Shown: positions 43,973-53,155, counted from the stretch's first letter. The stretch is 64,000 bases of DNA from Rhodococcus sp. SBT000017 (GCF_003688915.1 NZ_REFU01000004.1:71628-135627); one strand, 5' to 3'. A program made the numbers and translations. Notes: generated by a model not told the origin, from the letters alone.

Positions 43973-43995
43973 TTGACCTTGCCCCAGGGGCAAGG
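43973..43995. promoter_or_regulatory. MerR-type operator in divergent promoter
   Basis: TTGACC (43973-43978) overlaps the perfect dyad CCTTGCCCC-A-GGGGCAAGG (43977-43995). A -35 box abutting a dyad in a long spacer is the hallmark of MerR-controlled promoters. The downstream ATG at 44011 is close enough for a leaderless or near-leaderless transcript. Confidence 0.75.
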
Positions 43996-44010
43996 GTGCA
44001 CCGTGGCTTT

Positions 44011-44289
44011 ATGACCGATTACGACTTTGAGGAAGATGCCCTCCGCGCACTTGCGGACGAGGGCAACGAGACCGCGATGGACCGGCTCGCTGAACTTGCC
44101 GATGCTCGCAATGATGTGCACGTTCTGTCCGAGCTTCTCGATGAGGGCAACGAGCACGCCGGGCGGCTGCTGACTCGCCGTGCTGTGGAAAACCGGGACC
44201 TGCGCGAGCTGCAGCGCCTATCCGATGCCGGCAGTGCGGAAGCCGACACGGAGTTGGAGCGACTCCTCAATGACGGTCGTCAGCGGTGA
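44011..44289 (+). CDS. small helical-repeat protein in exporter operon
   Basis: A 92-residue protein. Short helical units repeat (ALRALADEGNETAMDRLAELADARNDVHVLSELLDEGNEHAGRLL in pieces), each with a D-E-G-N turn, like a miniature TPR/HEAT stack. First gene after the MerR operator; its stop overlaps the GTG of the ATPase gene. It may modulate the exporter; no direct evidence. Confidence 0.7.
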   Translation: MTDYDFEEDALRALADEGNETAMDRLAELADARNDVHVLSELLDEGNEHAGRLLTRRAVENRDLRELQRLSDAGSAEADTELERLLNDGRQR

Positions 44290-45299
44290 CCCGGTCCGCG
44301 TCCGAGGCCGAACCGACGTCAGCACACCCTACCGATGTGTCACCTGCAATCGAGGTTAGAGGGATACGTAAAAATTTCGGTAAAACTGTTGCACTGGAGG
44401 ATGTCTCGTTGGCAGTCCCACGCGGGACCGTATTCGCCTTGCTCGGCCCGAACGGCTCCGGGAAAACGACCCTGGTGCACGTGCTGTCCACGCTCCGACT
44501 TCCCGACAGTGGACGCGCCACGGTACTCGGCCACGACCTCAGCGCAGCTCCCGGAAAGATCAGAGATCAAATCGGGGTGACGGGACAGTTCTCCGCCGTG
44601 GACAGCATGCTCACCGGCCAGGAGAACTTGCAGCTGATGGCGAGGCTTTACAAAGTTGCCAAACGCGAGAGGAAAGACAGGGTGCGCGACCTGCTGGAAC
44701 GGTTCGACCTCGTAGAGGCAGCGGCGCGCACTCCAGCCACGTATTCCGGCGGGATGCGGCGGCGGCTCGACCTCGCAATGACACTGATCGGCGATCCCGA
44801 ACTGATCTTCCTGGACGAGCCGACCACCGGCCTGGACCCGCGCAGTCGCCAGACGATGTGGACGTTCGTTCGCGAGCTCGTGGCCCAAGGACTGACCGTC
44901 TTCCTCACCACCCAATATCTTCAGGAGGCCGACGAACTTGCCGACAACGTCGCTCTCCTCGACCACGGACGTATCGTCGCTCGAGGTACTCCCGCCCACC
45001 TCAAACAGCAAGTCCCCGGCGCGCACCTCACGCTGCAGTTCGCCGACATCGTTGCCATGAACGCCGCAGCACGGTCACTCCCGAACAACACGCCCGACGC
45101 CGACTCGCTCTCTCTACGGCTGCCATTGGCAGCCGGAGGCGACGCAATCAAGCAAGCCTTGGATCTGGTGCCAGTGGATCTGCCAATCGTGGACATCACC
45201 GTGCACAAACCCGATCTCGATGACGTCTTTTTCGCACTGACCAGCCAGAAGATCATGGGCGACGCCGGCGAGAACGCCTCACGAAATGAGAACTACTGA
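44286..45299 (+). CDS. DrrA-type ABC transporter ATP-binding protein
   Basis: A 337-residue protein. Walker A GPNGSGKTTL, signature YSGGMRRRLDLAMTL, Walker B LIFLDEPTTGLDPRS and the H-loop in FLTTQYLQEADELAD are all present. A C-terminal domain of about 90 residues is typical of DrrA (drug-export) ATPases. It is coupled by overlap to genes on both sides. Likely exports a hydrophobic compound under MerR control. Confidence 0.9.
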   Translation: MTRSASEAEPTSAHPTDVSPAIEVRGIRKNFGKTVALEDVSLAVPRGTVFALLGPNGSGKTTLVHVLSTLRLPDSGRATVLGHDLSAAPGKIRDQIGVTGQFSAVDSMLTGQENLQLMARLYKVAKRERKDRVRDLLERFDLVEAAARTPATYSGGMRRRLDLAMTLIGDPELIFLDEPTTGLDPRSRQTMWTFVRELVAQGLTVFLTTQYLQEADELADNVALLDHGRIVARGTPAHLKQQVPGAHLTLQFADIVAMNAAARSLPNNTPDADSLSLRLPLAAGGDAIKQALDLVPVDLPIVDITVHKPDLDDVFFALTSQKIMGDAGENASRNENY

Positions 45300-46084
45300 T
45301 GATGATAGTCGCCGCAGCGCAAGACGCTTTCGCGATGGTTGGACGAGAACTTCGCCATCTCCGCCGGTACCCATTGTTCCTGGTCGCCTCAGTTGCTTTG
45401 CCGGTGCTGATGTTCGTTCTGTTCGTCTATGTCTTCGGCGAATACGTGGGTGCTGGGCTGTCGGAGACAGGCAGTACTTCCACCTACGTCGACTTCCTGA
45501 CCCCGGGCATACTCGTGATGACCGTCGCAGCCGGCGCTCTGCCCTCCGCGGTCAGCGTGTCCACCGACATGTCCGAAGGCATCATCGATCGATTCCGCAC
45601 CATGCCCGTCGCCCGCAGCGCAGTCCTCACCGGCCATGTTGTCGGCGGCATCGTGCGCACCCTGCTCTCCGCCATCCTGGTGACCGTTGTCGCGCTGCTC
45701 ATGGGGTTCAGGCCCGTTGGCAACCCACTCGCCTGGCTCGGAGCGGCCGGAATGGTCCTAGCCTTCGCTTTTGCGCTTACCTGGCTTGCCGTCGCTATCG
45801 GTCTAGCCGCCAAGACACCGACTGGAGCCAACAGTGCCGCACAGATCATCTCCACCGTGTTGCCGTTCGTGTCCAGCGCGTTCGTACCCACCGAGTCCAT
45901 GGCAACCGGTGTCCGCTGGTTCGCCGAACTCCAGCCCTTCACTCCTGTCGTCGACAGCGTTCGTGCCCTGCTCACCGGTACGCCCGTCGGCAACAACGTG
46001 ATCTTTGCACTTTCCTGGTGCTTCGCCATCGCATTCGCCGGCTACGCATGGGGACTTCGCTCCTTCCGTGCGACCACCGCGTGA
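45299..46084 (+). CDS. DrrB-type ABC-2 transporter permease
   Basis: A 261-residue protein with six membrane helices (FLVASVALPVLMFVLFVYVF; ILVMTVAAGALPSAVSVS; VVGGIVRTLLSAILVTVVALL; GMVLAFAFALTWLAVAIGLA; IISTVLPFVSSAFVP; NVIFALSWCFAIAFAGYAWG in pieces). The ABC-2 signature with FVPTESM and FAELQPFTPVVDSVRALL is present. The ATG overlaps the ATPase stop. Partner of the preceding gene. Confidence 0.9.
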   Translation: MMIVAAAQDAFAMVGRELRHLRRYPLFLVASVALPVLMFVLFVYVFGEYVGAGLSETGSTSTYVDFLTPGILVMTVAAGALPSAVSVSTDMSEGIIDRFRTMPVARSAVLTGHVVGGIVRTLLSAILVTVVALLMGFRPVGNPLAWLGAAGMVLAFAFALTWLAVAIGLAAKTPTGANSAAQIISTVLPFVSSAFVPTESMATGVRWFAELQPFTPVVDSVRALLTGTPVGNNVIFALSWCFAIAFAGYAWGLRSFRATTA

Positions 46085-46650
46085 TGCGGGCGGATCAAGC
46101 CCGATCCGATGCGGCACGCACTCATCGTAGAACCAGAGCTGTTGTGCAGCTGAGCATTTAAGAAGTCTCCCAGTACAACAGATTCTTCAGGCGCTCGGCG
46201 CTCGACTGTTTGCACACCCGCTGTTTCTCAAAAGTCGAGGCTTAAAAACTGTAGGCATCCTTTTTCTGGGCCGGTCAGCTCGTCCGTGCTGGGTGCCGAG
46301 CATCGACCACGCCAACCCGTGGTCTCGGAGCCGACCGGATGGCGCTGCCCCACACGCGTCACCTTCGGTGCCGTTAGATCGGATCGGCCTACGGCCGAGC
46401 TTGACAAAACCTATTGAGATTCCCTTCTGGCCTTCCGATTTTGACCGGCGGTGACCTCCGCGCAACCGCCGGCGTCCGCTGCGCTCCCGGCCCCAGGGCT
46501 CCGAAAACTTTTCAAAACGCCTCCGGCTGAAAACTTTCCGGCCCGGCAATTGCACTCCGGCCCCCTCATGCCGGTCCAACTCTCCCCTGCCAGAACGGCA
46601 AAAAAATTGGCGGGCCCGCGAGGTCGCCACGTTGAGCAGGGGAGCGCACG
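46085..46650. other. intergenic region ending in leader cassette R1
   Basis: No gene seen. The second half (about 46440-46650) is cassette R1, shared with 49440-49640 and 60110-60310. Confidence 0.5.
46440..46650 (+). repeat. repeated leader cassette R1 (second half only)
   Basis: It shares GTGACCTCCGC-CAACCGCCGGCGTCC, GCTCCGAAAACTTTTCAAAA and GGCTGAAAACTTT with R2 and R3, and ends at the ribosome site of the 202-residue gene. The paired GAAAACTTT elements lie about 28 bases apart. It is more diverged than R2 and R3 and has TTGCAC where they have TTGACA. Confidence 0.75.
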
Positions 46651-47259
46651 ATGTCGAAAACCACCGCCCAAAAAGCCCACAGCAACACCGACACCGACAA
46701 CTACGGCGCAGTGGTCACCCACACCACCGCCACCATCGTCGGACGCCAGAAAGCCGTGGTCAACGTCCACGCCGCCGCCACCGACGACGCCCAGATGATC
46801 GTCACCATGGGCCGCCTGATGATGACCTTCCGCTCCGCCGCCTCCGTCCACGCGTTCATCGCCGGACTCGCCGACGCCCGAACGTTCATCGGCCGCATCG
46901 ACAACCAGGCACCCCGCCCCGGGGGACCGGGCGACGACTACGCCCGCGCCGCCATGTCCGTCGTCTGGATCGCGCCACCGGAAACCGCCGTCACCCCACG
47001 CGAGCAGTACGTCGCCGCCCGGCGACGCACCATGCACTGGGTCGAGGTCCACATGGGACCGGTCACCTGGCGCATCATCGACCGCCTCGGATACGTCACC
47101 ATGCTCGACGAGCTCCGCAACATCCACCGCATGGCCGTCGCGATCTTCACCGACGGCGACCAGTACACGAGCGATCCGACCACCCTCACCGACGCATTCG
47201 ACGACGCCGAACGCGAACAGCAAGAAGACATGGCCGCACCCTGGCGACGACGCCTCTGA
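46651..47259 (+). CDS. hypothetical plasmid-type protein, 202 aa
   Basis: The ATG follows AGGGGAGC in the leader cassette. Sequence: TTATIVGRQKAVVNVHAAAT, MMTFRSAASVHAFIAGLADARTFIG in pieces, WVEVHMGPVTWRIIDRLGYV and TMLDELRNIHRMAVAIFTDG. No membrane segment and no recognised motif. It belongs to the set of three unrelated genes placed behind the same leader. Confidence 0.7.
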   Translation: MSKTTAQKAHSNTDTDNYGAVVTHTTATIVGRQKAVVNVHAAATDDAQMIVTMGRLMMTFRSAASVHAFIAGLADARTFIGRIDNQAPRPGGPGDDYARAAMSVVWIAPPETAVTPREQYVAARRRTMHWVEVHMGPVTWRIIDRLGYVTMLDELRNIHRMAVAIFTDGDQYTSDPTTLTDAFDDAEREQQEDMAAPWRRRL

Positions 47260-47456
47260 CCCCCGACCCACCCTCCCGGCCCCGGAACCCGACACGGTTC
47301 CGGGGCCGAGTTGTCTCCATCCACAGCCAGATCGTCTATCCCCAGAAACCGGAAAATGCCTGCGCATCGCGGACCTCGCTGGCGCTCGGTACGCGATGCT
47401 GGAAGCCGGACCCACTATCGCCGCCCGGCTCACCCACCCGAAGGAACACACCACCG

Positions 47457-47762
47457 ATGATCACCTGGACCGTCACCACCCGCCCCGACCGCCGACCCGA
47501 AACCATCACCGCCGCAGGAGCAGAACCAAGCCTGATCGCAGCGAAAAGAGCCGCTGCCGACGCCGTCCGCTACGCCCTCCTCGACGCCCGAGCCCACGCA
47601 GACGCCAGCCCCACCAACACCCCGCCGACCTACCTCGTCACCATCGACGAAGCAGCTGCCCTCATCGTCAGCATCGGAGCCTGCCGACCCGCCAACTACA
47701 CCGGAGTCCTCGACAACCTCGAACACTTCGACGGCACCGCAACCCACCTGCTCCACCTATAG
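47457..47762 (+). CDS. hypothetical protein, 101 aa
   Basis: The ATG at 47457 begins MITWTVTTRPDRRPETITAAG. Later segments (EPSLIAAKRAAADAVRYALLDARAHAD; YLVTIDEAAALIVSIGACRP; YTGVLDNLEHF) look like a small folded alpha-beta protein. Upstream codons in this frame are arginine-proline rich and not protein-like. Function unknown. Confidence 0.6.
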   Translation: MITWTVTTRPDRRPETITAAGAEPSLIAAKRAAADAVRYALLDARAHADASPTNTPPTYLVTIDEAAALIVSIGACRPANYTGVLDNLEHFDGTATHLLHL

Positions 47763-47838
47763 ACAGACCAAGAGGCAGTAGACTTGAAAGCGTTGCGACA
47801 GAACAATTCTGTCGGTACTCACTGCCACACTCGACGTC

Positions 47839-47997
47839 ATGCGAATCAGAACCCTCGACGGACCACTACTACCCGCCGAAATCGCCGAACAGGCAGCCCG
47901 CGCAATTACCCTCTGCAACGGCCTCGGCCAGCAGTACGTGACCGGCGATGACTTGACCAGGAAAACTACAGTGGAGCCGCTACTGTCACCCCCGTGA
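47839..47997 (+). CDS. small protein, 52 aa
   Basis: ATG at 47839: MRIRTLDGPLLPAEIAEQAA, then RAITLCNGLGQQY and TGDDLTRKTTVEPLL. The stop overlaps the GTG of the next gene (GTGA), which supports real translation. No family recognised. Confidence 0.5.
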   Translation: MRIRTLDGPLLPAEIAEQAARAITLCNGLGQQYVTGDDLTRKTTVEPLLSPP

Positions 47998-49202
47998 GCC
48001 TTCACGCCCAGGTCCCCACCCCGGCCATTCCAACCGTGCCGGTCGAATCAACCGACTCGGCAGGCATTGGCGTGTGGTTCCTTGACAACCTCACACAACC
48101 CGCCGCGACCGTCCTCGCCAGCCTCGGAATCATCGTCGCTGCCATCATCACCTTCGCTATCGGGCTGCTCAGTCGCAGACAGCTCGATCGGCACCACAAA
48201 GCAACCCACACCCTCGCCGACACCCAAGCCCTCCGCGGCCGCTTCACCACCATCACCGCACAACTCGCTGATCCCGCGCCCGCGATCCGCACCGCCGCCG
48301 TCTCCGCTCTCGAAGCACTCGCCGACGACTGGCTCGACCGCGACAAGCCGCGCGAAACCCAAGCTTGCATCAACGTCCTCTGCGACTATCTCCGCACACC
48401 CTACGAAACCTCCACCCGAAACCCGCACTTACGCAAAGAGACCCGCCGAACCCATCGAACGAAGTACGACTACACCGACACCACCCACGAATACCCCTAC
48501 GACGACCTCGATACCCGCCACGCCATCACCCGCACCATCGCCGCACATCTCCAACCCCACCACGACCATTCATGGTCATCGTTCGATTACGACCTCACTG
48601 GTGCCTACCTCCATAACCTAAACCTCGATTTCGCCGTATTTAGCGGCAAGACCACCTCGTTCGAGGATGCCACGTTCAGCGGCGAGCGCACCTCATTCTT
48701 TGGGGCGACCTCCACTGGCAAGTACACCTCCTTCAGCGGGGCGGCGTTCAGCAGCAAGCGCACCAACTTCGAGAACGTGACGTTTAACGGCGAGTACACC
48801 TGGTTCTCTAAGGCCACGTTCAGCGGTAAGAGCGCCAATTTTGAATGGACGAGGTTCCGCAGCAGCGAGTACACGTCGTTCAGTGGCGCGACATTCCGCA
48901 GCGAATACACCACATTTGATAGGGCGACGTTCAGCGGCGATTACACCTCGTTCACTGAATCGACGTTCGACGGCGAGATCATCTCGTTCGATGAGGCGAC
49001 GTTTAGCAGTCGGCTTGGCACGACGTTTCGTCACGCAACCTTCAGCGCGACCAAAACCTCGTTCGAGAATCCTCGAGTATGGATAAAGGTTGAGATGGAT
49101 TGGGACCGTCTCCCCGGTAGTGTGGCCGGACCACTTCCCACGCAACCAGCGTCTGTACATCCCCACGAGTGGCCGCCCGTACCGAAGCCCCTGACAGGGT
49201 AG
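47994..49202 (+). CDS. membrane-anchored pentapeptide-like repeat protein
   Basis: A 402-residue protein. One transmembrane segment near residues 38-60 (VLASLGIIVAAIITFAIGLL) is followed by a helical region (about 65-200) with ITAQLADPAPAIRTAAVSALEALADDW. From about residue 205 there is a long stack of degenerate units with Phe/Ala every five residues (DFAVFSGKTTSFEDATFSGE, YTSFSGAAFSSKRTNFENVT). This resembles Rfr-type quadrilateral beta-helices with an expanded ten-residue unit. DNA-mimic or structural roles are known for pentapeptide proteins; the membrane anchor argues for a surface or sensing role. Confidence 0.75.
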   Translation: MSLHAQVPTPAIPTVPVESTDSAGIGVWFLDNLTQPAATVLASLGIIVAAIITFAIGLLSRRQLDRHHKATHTLADTQALRGRFTTITAQLADPAPAIRTAAVSALEALADDWLDRDKPRETQACINVLCDYLRTPYETSTRNPHLRKETRRTHRTKYDYTDTTHEYPYDDLDTRHAITRTIAAHLQPHHDHSWSSFDYDLTGAYLHNLNLDFAVFSGKTTSFEDATFSGERTSFFGATSTGKYTSFSGAAFSSKRTNFENVTFNGEYTWFSKATFSGKSANFEWTRFRSSEYTSFSGATFRSEYTTFDRATFSGDYTSFTESTFDGEIISFDEATFSSRLGTTFRHATFSATKTSFENPRVWIKVEMDWDRLPGSVAGPLPTQPASVHPHEWPPVPKPLTG

Positions 49203-49219
49203 GTGCTGCCGCGACACAG

Positions 49220-49647
49220 AGCGCCGTCACCATCCGTCGCTCCCGCACAATCGCCCGTCGAAGCTCAATGACCGGGAGGTGGTCACCGCCTGGTGTCGAC
49301 GGGCCGGCATGCATTCCGCCTGCTGGCGGTGCCGGCCACCCTGCGGGCGTCCACCGAATGGAGCTCCGCTGCGCTCCGCACTCAAAAGAGCGAAGGACGT
49401 TTTCTCACTCGGTTCTGGCTACCGGCGAGCATTCATCACCCGTGACCTCCGCATCAACCGCCGGCGTCCGCTGCGCTCCCGGCCCAAGGGCTCCGAAAAC
49501 TTTTCAAAACGCCTCCGGCTGAAAACTTTTCGGCCCGACCCTTGACACTCCGGCCCCGTGCGCTGACTTCTCTCCTCACGCCAGAAACGGCGAAAAAACG
49601 TGGCAGGGCAAAGGGCCAGGCCACCAGTTGAGAAGGGACGTCACGAC
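49220..49647 (+). repeat. repeated leader cassette R2 (complete)
   Basis: The first half (49220-49390) is shared with 59860-60060 and, loosely, with 41430-41580. The second half (49440-49640) is almost identical to R3, including two GAAAACTTTTC elements 28 bases apart, TTGACA (49542-49547) and a shared run up to the ribosome site (CCACCAGT-GAGAAGG). It directly precedes the 96-residue gene. No coding gene within. Confidence 0.8.
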
Positions 49648-49938
49648 ATGCACGACATCACCACTCGACCGAGGACGGTGGGACTGCGCACGGCGATCAT
49701 GGTCGCGATCGGTCAGGTACCGGCGCAGGTCAAGACCCACGCACTCGGACAGCTGACCGAAGCGTACGAAGCGGCCTCACGGTACGTCGGGGCCACCGAC
49801 TACGACCACGACCGGATGGAAGACCTGCACGAGCAGGTGTGCAGTTGGGAAGCCACCGCACGTCGGAGCGGTGCCACGACCAGCGAGATTCGGGCAGCCA
49901 AGACTGCGGGCGGCGTCCGCGCCGCCGCCGAGCAGTAA
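49648..49938 (+). CDS. hypothetical plasmid-type protein, 96 aa
   Basis: The ATG at 49648 is inside the end of cassette R2. Helical protein: LRTAIMVAIGQVPAQVKTHAL, GQLTEAYEAASRYVGATDYDHDRMEDLHEQ in pieces and TSEIRAAKTAGGVRAAAEQ. It precedes the ParB-like gene by 91 bases in the same direction. Function unknown. Confidence 0.65.
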   Translation: MHDITTRPRTVGLRTAIMVAIGQVPAQVKTHALGQLTEAYEAASRYVGATDYDHDRMEDLHEQVCSWEATARRSGATTSEIRAAKTAGGVRAAAEQ

Positions 49939-50029
49939 CCACCAAGGCCAGGAAAACAAGAAAACACCGGACAGCTTCTATCTGCCCGGTGTCTCCAACC
50001 GAAGAATCTACCAGGAGAGAGACACCACC

Positions 50030-51742
50030 ATGACCGCAAGCATCGAAACCACCACCGCCGCAACCGAAGCCCCCACGACCGGCACCACGCCGGTCGTGGG
50101 GGCGGGCGAGGAGTTCGCCCGCCTGCACCCCAACGCCCTCGAAGTCGGCCCCAACGTCCGCGACAAGGTCGACACCGATTCGGACGAGTTCCGCGCCGTC
50201 GTCGCCTCCATCACCGACCACGGTGTGCTCTTGCCGATCCTCGCGCGCCGCGATGGCGACCGAGTCGTCGTCATCGACGGCCAGGTTCGCACCCTCGCCG
50301 CTCGCGAAGCCGCGGTCGACAGTGTGCCGGTGCTGATCCGTCCGACTGCGAGCAAGGCCAAGGACCGCGAAATCGAACGCCTCACTCAGCAGGTGAACAC
50401 CAACGACCGACGCATCGCGCTCACCGCAGGTCAGCGGGCGAAGGCAGTGACCGAGATGCTCGATCTCGGTGTCTCGGTGACGAAGATCGCCAAAACCTTG
50501 CAGTACGACAAGCGTGACACTGTGAAAACAGCAGGCACAGCGGGCCGCTCGGAAACTGCGCTCGGAGCCCTCGATTCCGGACAGCTCGACCTCGAGCAGG
50601 CCGCAGTCGTGGCCGTCTTCGACGCCGACGGCGACACCGCCGCCGTCGAGAAACTACTGAGAGTTACGCGGTACGACTTCCGGTGGATGGCGCAGCGGCT
50701 CCTCGCAGACCGTGCCGTCCGCAAGGCCCGTACCGCAGCAGGCATCCCCTACGCCGAGCGAGGGCTGACCGTCCTCGAGGAAGAACCGGCCTACGGCGAC
50801 CGGTACCTACGCGCAGACGACCTGGTGACCGCCGACGGTGACCCGGTGACCGAGGCCGTGATCGACGGTGCAGCTGGGCACTGGGCGGTGTGGCTGTCGA
50901 AGGAAGACCAGTTCACCCTCACCGCGACAGGCGAAGTGATCGAGGAGGACAGCATCGACTGGGACACCGAGGACGACCCCGAAGCCATACCCGACGAGGG
51001 GTTGCACCACCACAAGGACATCACCGCCGCCGAGGTATGGGTGCCGGAGTACTACACCGCCGACCCCGACGACGCCGGTGTGAAGCCGGGACCGATCCTC
51101 GCGGCCGCGTTGGCCGAACCCGCAGAGAATGTCGATCCCGCCGATGCCGAGGCCGTCGCCCAGGTAGCCGAGCAGAAGCGGCTCGCCGCCGAAGCGGCAG
51201 CGAAGGAAACCGAACGGGCAGCGCGCCGCCGCACCAAGGCGCTCAACGTCGCATCGCTCGCCTCGACCGTGGTCCGCAAGGAATTCGTGTCGAAGTTCCT
51301 CACCCGCAAGACCCTGCCGAAGGGTGCTTCGAAGTGGATCACCGACACCCTCGTCGACGAGCCAGGACTGCTCACCCAGAACAAAGCCTCGCAGTACCTC
51401 GCTGAGCTGCTCGAAGTCGCGGTGGCCGAGCCGACGACCACCGTCTACGGCGACTGGAAGGAGCGGGCCGCACGTGACGCGCTGGCACCGGTGATCGACA
51501 AGGCCAACGACACCCGTGCTCAGGTGATTCTGCTGGCGCAGATCCTCGCCGCCTACGAAGCACGGATGAGCGGGACCGGCAAGGACTGGTGGAAGCGAGT
51601 CGGAGGCTCCAACCAGGACAACTATCTAGGACTGTTGGCCGAGAACGGCTACGAGCTGACGCCGGTCGAGCAGGTCGCAGCCGGGACGATGACCCCCGAG
51701 CAGGCGTACGACGCACTCAACGAGGAAACCGTCACCGACTAG
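50030..51742 (+). CDS. ParB-like nuclease/partition-domain protein
   Basis: A 570-residue protein; the ATG has AGGAGAGAG 9 bases upstream. The ParB N-terminal domain is clear: ARLHPNALEVGPNVRDKVD, FRAVVASITDHGVLLPILAR, VVVIDGQVRTLAAREA and VPVLI. A KorB-like HTH region follows (TAGQRAKAVTEMLDLGVSVTKIAKTL). The long C-terminus is acidic and then helical (AEQKRLAAEAAAKETERAARRR). Much longer than chromosomal ParB and with no ParA beside it. Probably a plasmid maintenance or regulatory protein. Confidence 0.85.
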   Translation: MTASIETTTAATEAPTTGTTPVVGAGEEFARLHPNALEVGPNVRDKVDTDSDEFRAVVASITDHGVLLPILARRDGDRVVVIDGQVRTLAAREAAVDSVPVLIRPTASKAKDREIERLTQQVNTNDRRIALTAGQRAKAVTEMLDLGVSVTKIAKTLQYDKRDTVKTAGTAGRSETALGALDSGQLDLEQAAVVAVFDADGDTAAVEKLLRVTRYDFRWMAQRLLADRAVRKARTAAGIPYAERGLTVLEEEPAYGDRYLRADDLVTADGDPVTEAVIDGAAGHWAVWLSKEDQFTLTATGEVIEEDSIDWDTEDDPEAIPDEGLHHHKDITAAEVWVPEYYTADPDDAGVKPGPILAAALAEPAENVDPADAEAVAQVAEQKRLAAEAAAKETERAARRRTKALNVASLASTVVRKEFVSKFLTRKTLPKGASKWITDTLVDEPGLLTQNKASQYLAELLEVAVAEPTTTVYGDWKERAARDALAPVIDKANDTRAQVILLAQILAAYEARMSGTGKDWWKRVGGSNQDNYLGLLAENGYELTPVEQVAAGTMTPEQAYDALNEETVTD

Positions 51743-51896
51743 GACCGACATCGATGGCGGGTACCTGTACGGTGCCCGCCACCGATGGCTCGGCGTCCCC
51801 GGCTCGGGTCGAGGGGGCCTGCGGCAGCCCCTCGAGCTCCCCCGCTCGGCGCATCACCGGTGTCCGTTGACGTCGACGCGGGCGGCTCACCGCTCG

Positions 51897-52265
51897 TCAG
51901 TGTGCGGCGTTGTACGCCTCTTCTATATCGGCCGGGATGCGGCCGCGTTCGCTGATCTTGTAGCCCTGATCGAACGCCCACTGCCGGATCGCGCGCGTCT
52001 GCTCCGGATCACGCTTGACCGATCCGCCGGCCGCTGTCGCAGTCGACGCGGCAGCGGGGGAAGTCTTACGCTTGCGGCCACCGACTCGCGTCGCATGCCC
52101 GACGTAATAGTCGAGCTTCTTGTGGAACTCGTTCGCGTTCTTCGCTTTCAGGTCGATCGAGTACTCGACACCGTTGATCGCGAATTCGATTGTTTCGCCG
52201 GATTCGCCGTCGATGACCGACCCGTCGATATCGTCGACCAACTGAACTGTCACTTGTTTGGCCAC
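51897..52265 (-). CDS. lsr2: Lsr2 nucleoid-associated protein
   Basis: A 122-residue Lsr2: MAKQVTVQLVDDIDGSVIDG, IEFAINGVEYSIDLKAKNANEFHKKLDYYVGHA in pieces, and the DNA-binding AT-hook-like end (AIRQWAFDQGYKISERGRIP with RGR), ending EEAYNAAH. Full length for the family. Lsr2 bridges and silences AT-rich foreign DNA, like H-NS. A plasmid-borne copy would limit the fitness cost of the replicon in a new host. Confidence 0.95.
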   Translation of the reverse strand: MAKQVTVQLVDDIDGSVIDGESGETIEFAINGVEYSIDLKAKNANEFHKKLDYYVGHATRVGGRKRKTSPAAASTATAAGGSVKRDPEQTRAIRQWAFDQGYKISERGRIPADIEEAYNAAH

Positions 52266-52694
52266 AGCCGCAGAACCTTTCCATTACACGTTACGAAGCG
52301 TCCTTGCATTCGTCTCCATGCAGGGTAAACCAGCGTCGATATCCGCATTCTTCATCGACACGAAAGTTTCTACTCGACCTATTCGAAACCGTAACTACCT
52401 ACGACGAAAATACCGCTACGGCAAAGCAATAGCGTTCCAACGCGCTGGGTGCGAACGCATCTCATACGTGTTGCAGTGCAACAGAATCGACCGCGTGGAC
52501 GCGCTCGCACGTCCCCGTTCGGGGCCGCCCCATATGGGTCACCAATTTGGTCGTACGAGTCGTCCCAGCCTGACATGCCGGGGACCCCGTCCAATCAAAC
52601 CGCGGTCGCACGCTCCCAAGACGCGGTTTGACAGTCCACCCTCGTCATGTCGATCGGGGACGTCTCATCCGAACCTTTGGAAGGTGTCCCTGCC
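52266..52694. other. intergenic region, no gene seen
   Basis: About 430 bases upstream of lsr2 and of the small zinc-ribbon gene, containing both promoters. The first 150 bases are AT-richer, as expected for an Lsr2 autoregulatory region. Confidence 0.4.
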
Positions 52695-52952
52695 ATGAAC
52701 AACAACCTGCTCAACGATCACCAGATCATCACCGATCTCATCGGCAATGCCGCTCAGCTCCCCGCCGAAGATCCGCGCGCGGCCCGGTGGGCCACCGAAG
52801 CGCTCGCGCTCGCCAGCGCAGCAGAGCTACCCATCCTCATCGAGGAGGCCGAAGGGGTGCTCGGACGGATCGAGCACGACACCACCTGCCGGTGGTGCGC
52901 CGGGCAGCCGGGAGCAGCCATCCCGGTCGGGTCCTTCTGGTGCACCCACTAA
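52695..52952 (+). CDS. small protein with zinc-ribbon-like end, 85 aa
   Basis: The ATG at 52695 has GGAAGG upstream; an ATG at 52647 is possible but weaker. Helical body (HQIITDLIGNAAQLPAEDPR; WATEALALASAAELPILIEEAE), then CRWCAGQPGAAIPVGSFWCTH with a Cys-x2-Cys ... Cys-x-His cluster. A strong terminator follows. Function unknown. Confidence 0.65.
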   Translation: MNNNLLNDHQIITDLIGNAAQLPAEDPRAARWATEALALASAAELPILIEEAEGVLGRIEHDTTCRWCAGQPGAAIPVGSFWCTH

Positions 52953-52966
52953 GCCCCAGGCCCTCC

Positions 52967-53007
52967 GGGGTCCCGGTCCCACCACGGGGCCGGGACCCCC
53001 CTTTTTT
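52967..53007 (+). terminator. intrinsic terminator
   Basis: Stem GGGGTCCCGG / CCGGGACCCC (52967-52976 with 52990-52999), followed by a T tract at 53002-53007. It ends the zinc-ribbon gene transcript. Confidence 0.85.
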
Positions 53008-53155
53008 GTCTCCCGCACGGTCTGGAATACCACCGACAGCACTGTCGTTGTCGAACTCGACGGCGTTCGATCCCAATGCCCCGGGTACCAACCATCAGCC
53101 GCTACGAGCGGCCACCTGCCGAGAGGCGCACTGGCGAACACCGTCACCCAGCATC

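Noticed and set aside
46411-47454. 347-codon minus-strand frame
   Set aside because: Antisense to the 202-residue gene and the leader cassette; Gly/Val/Asp low-complexity pattern typical of a shadow of GC-rich coding DNA.
48600-49080. CRISPR-like regular repetition
   Set aside because: The periodicity is explained by ten-residue protein repeats in one open frame; no identical repeats with unique spacers exist. No CRISPR array was seen in the window.
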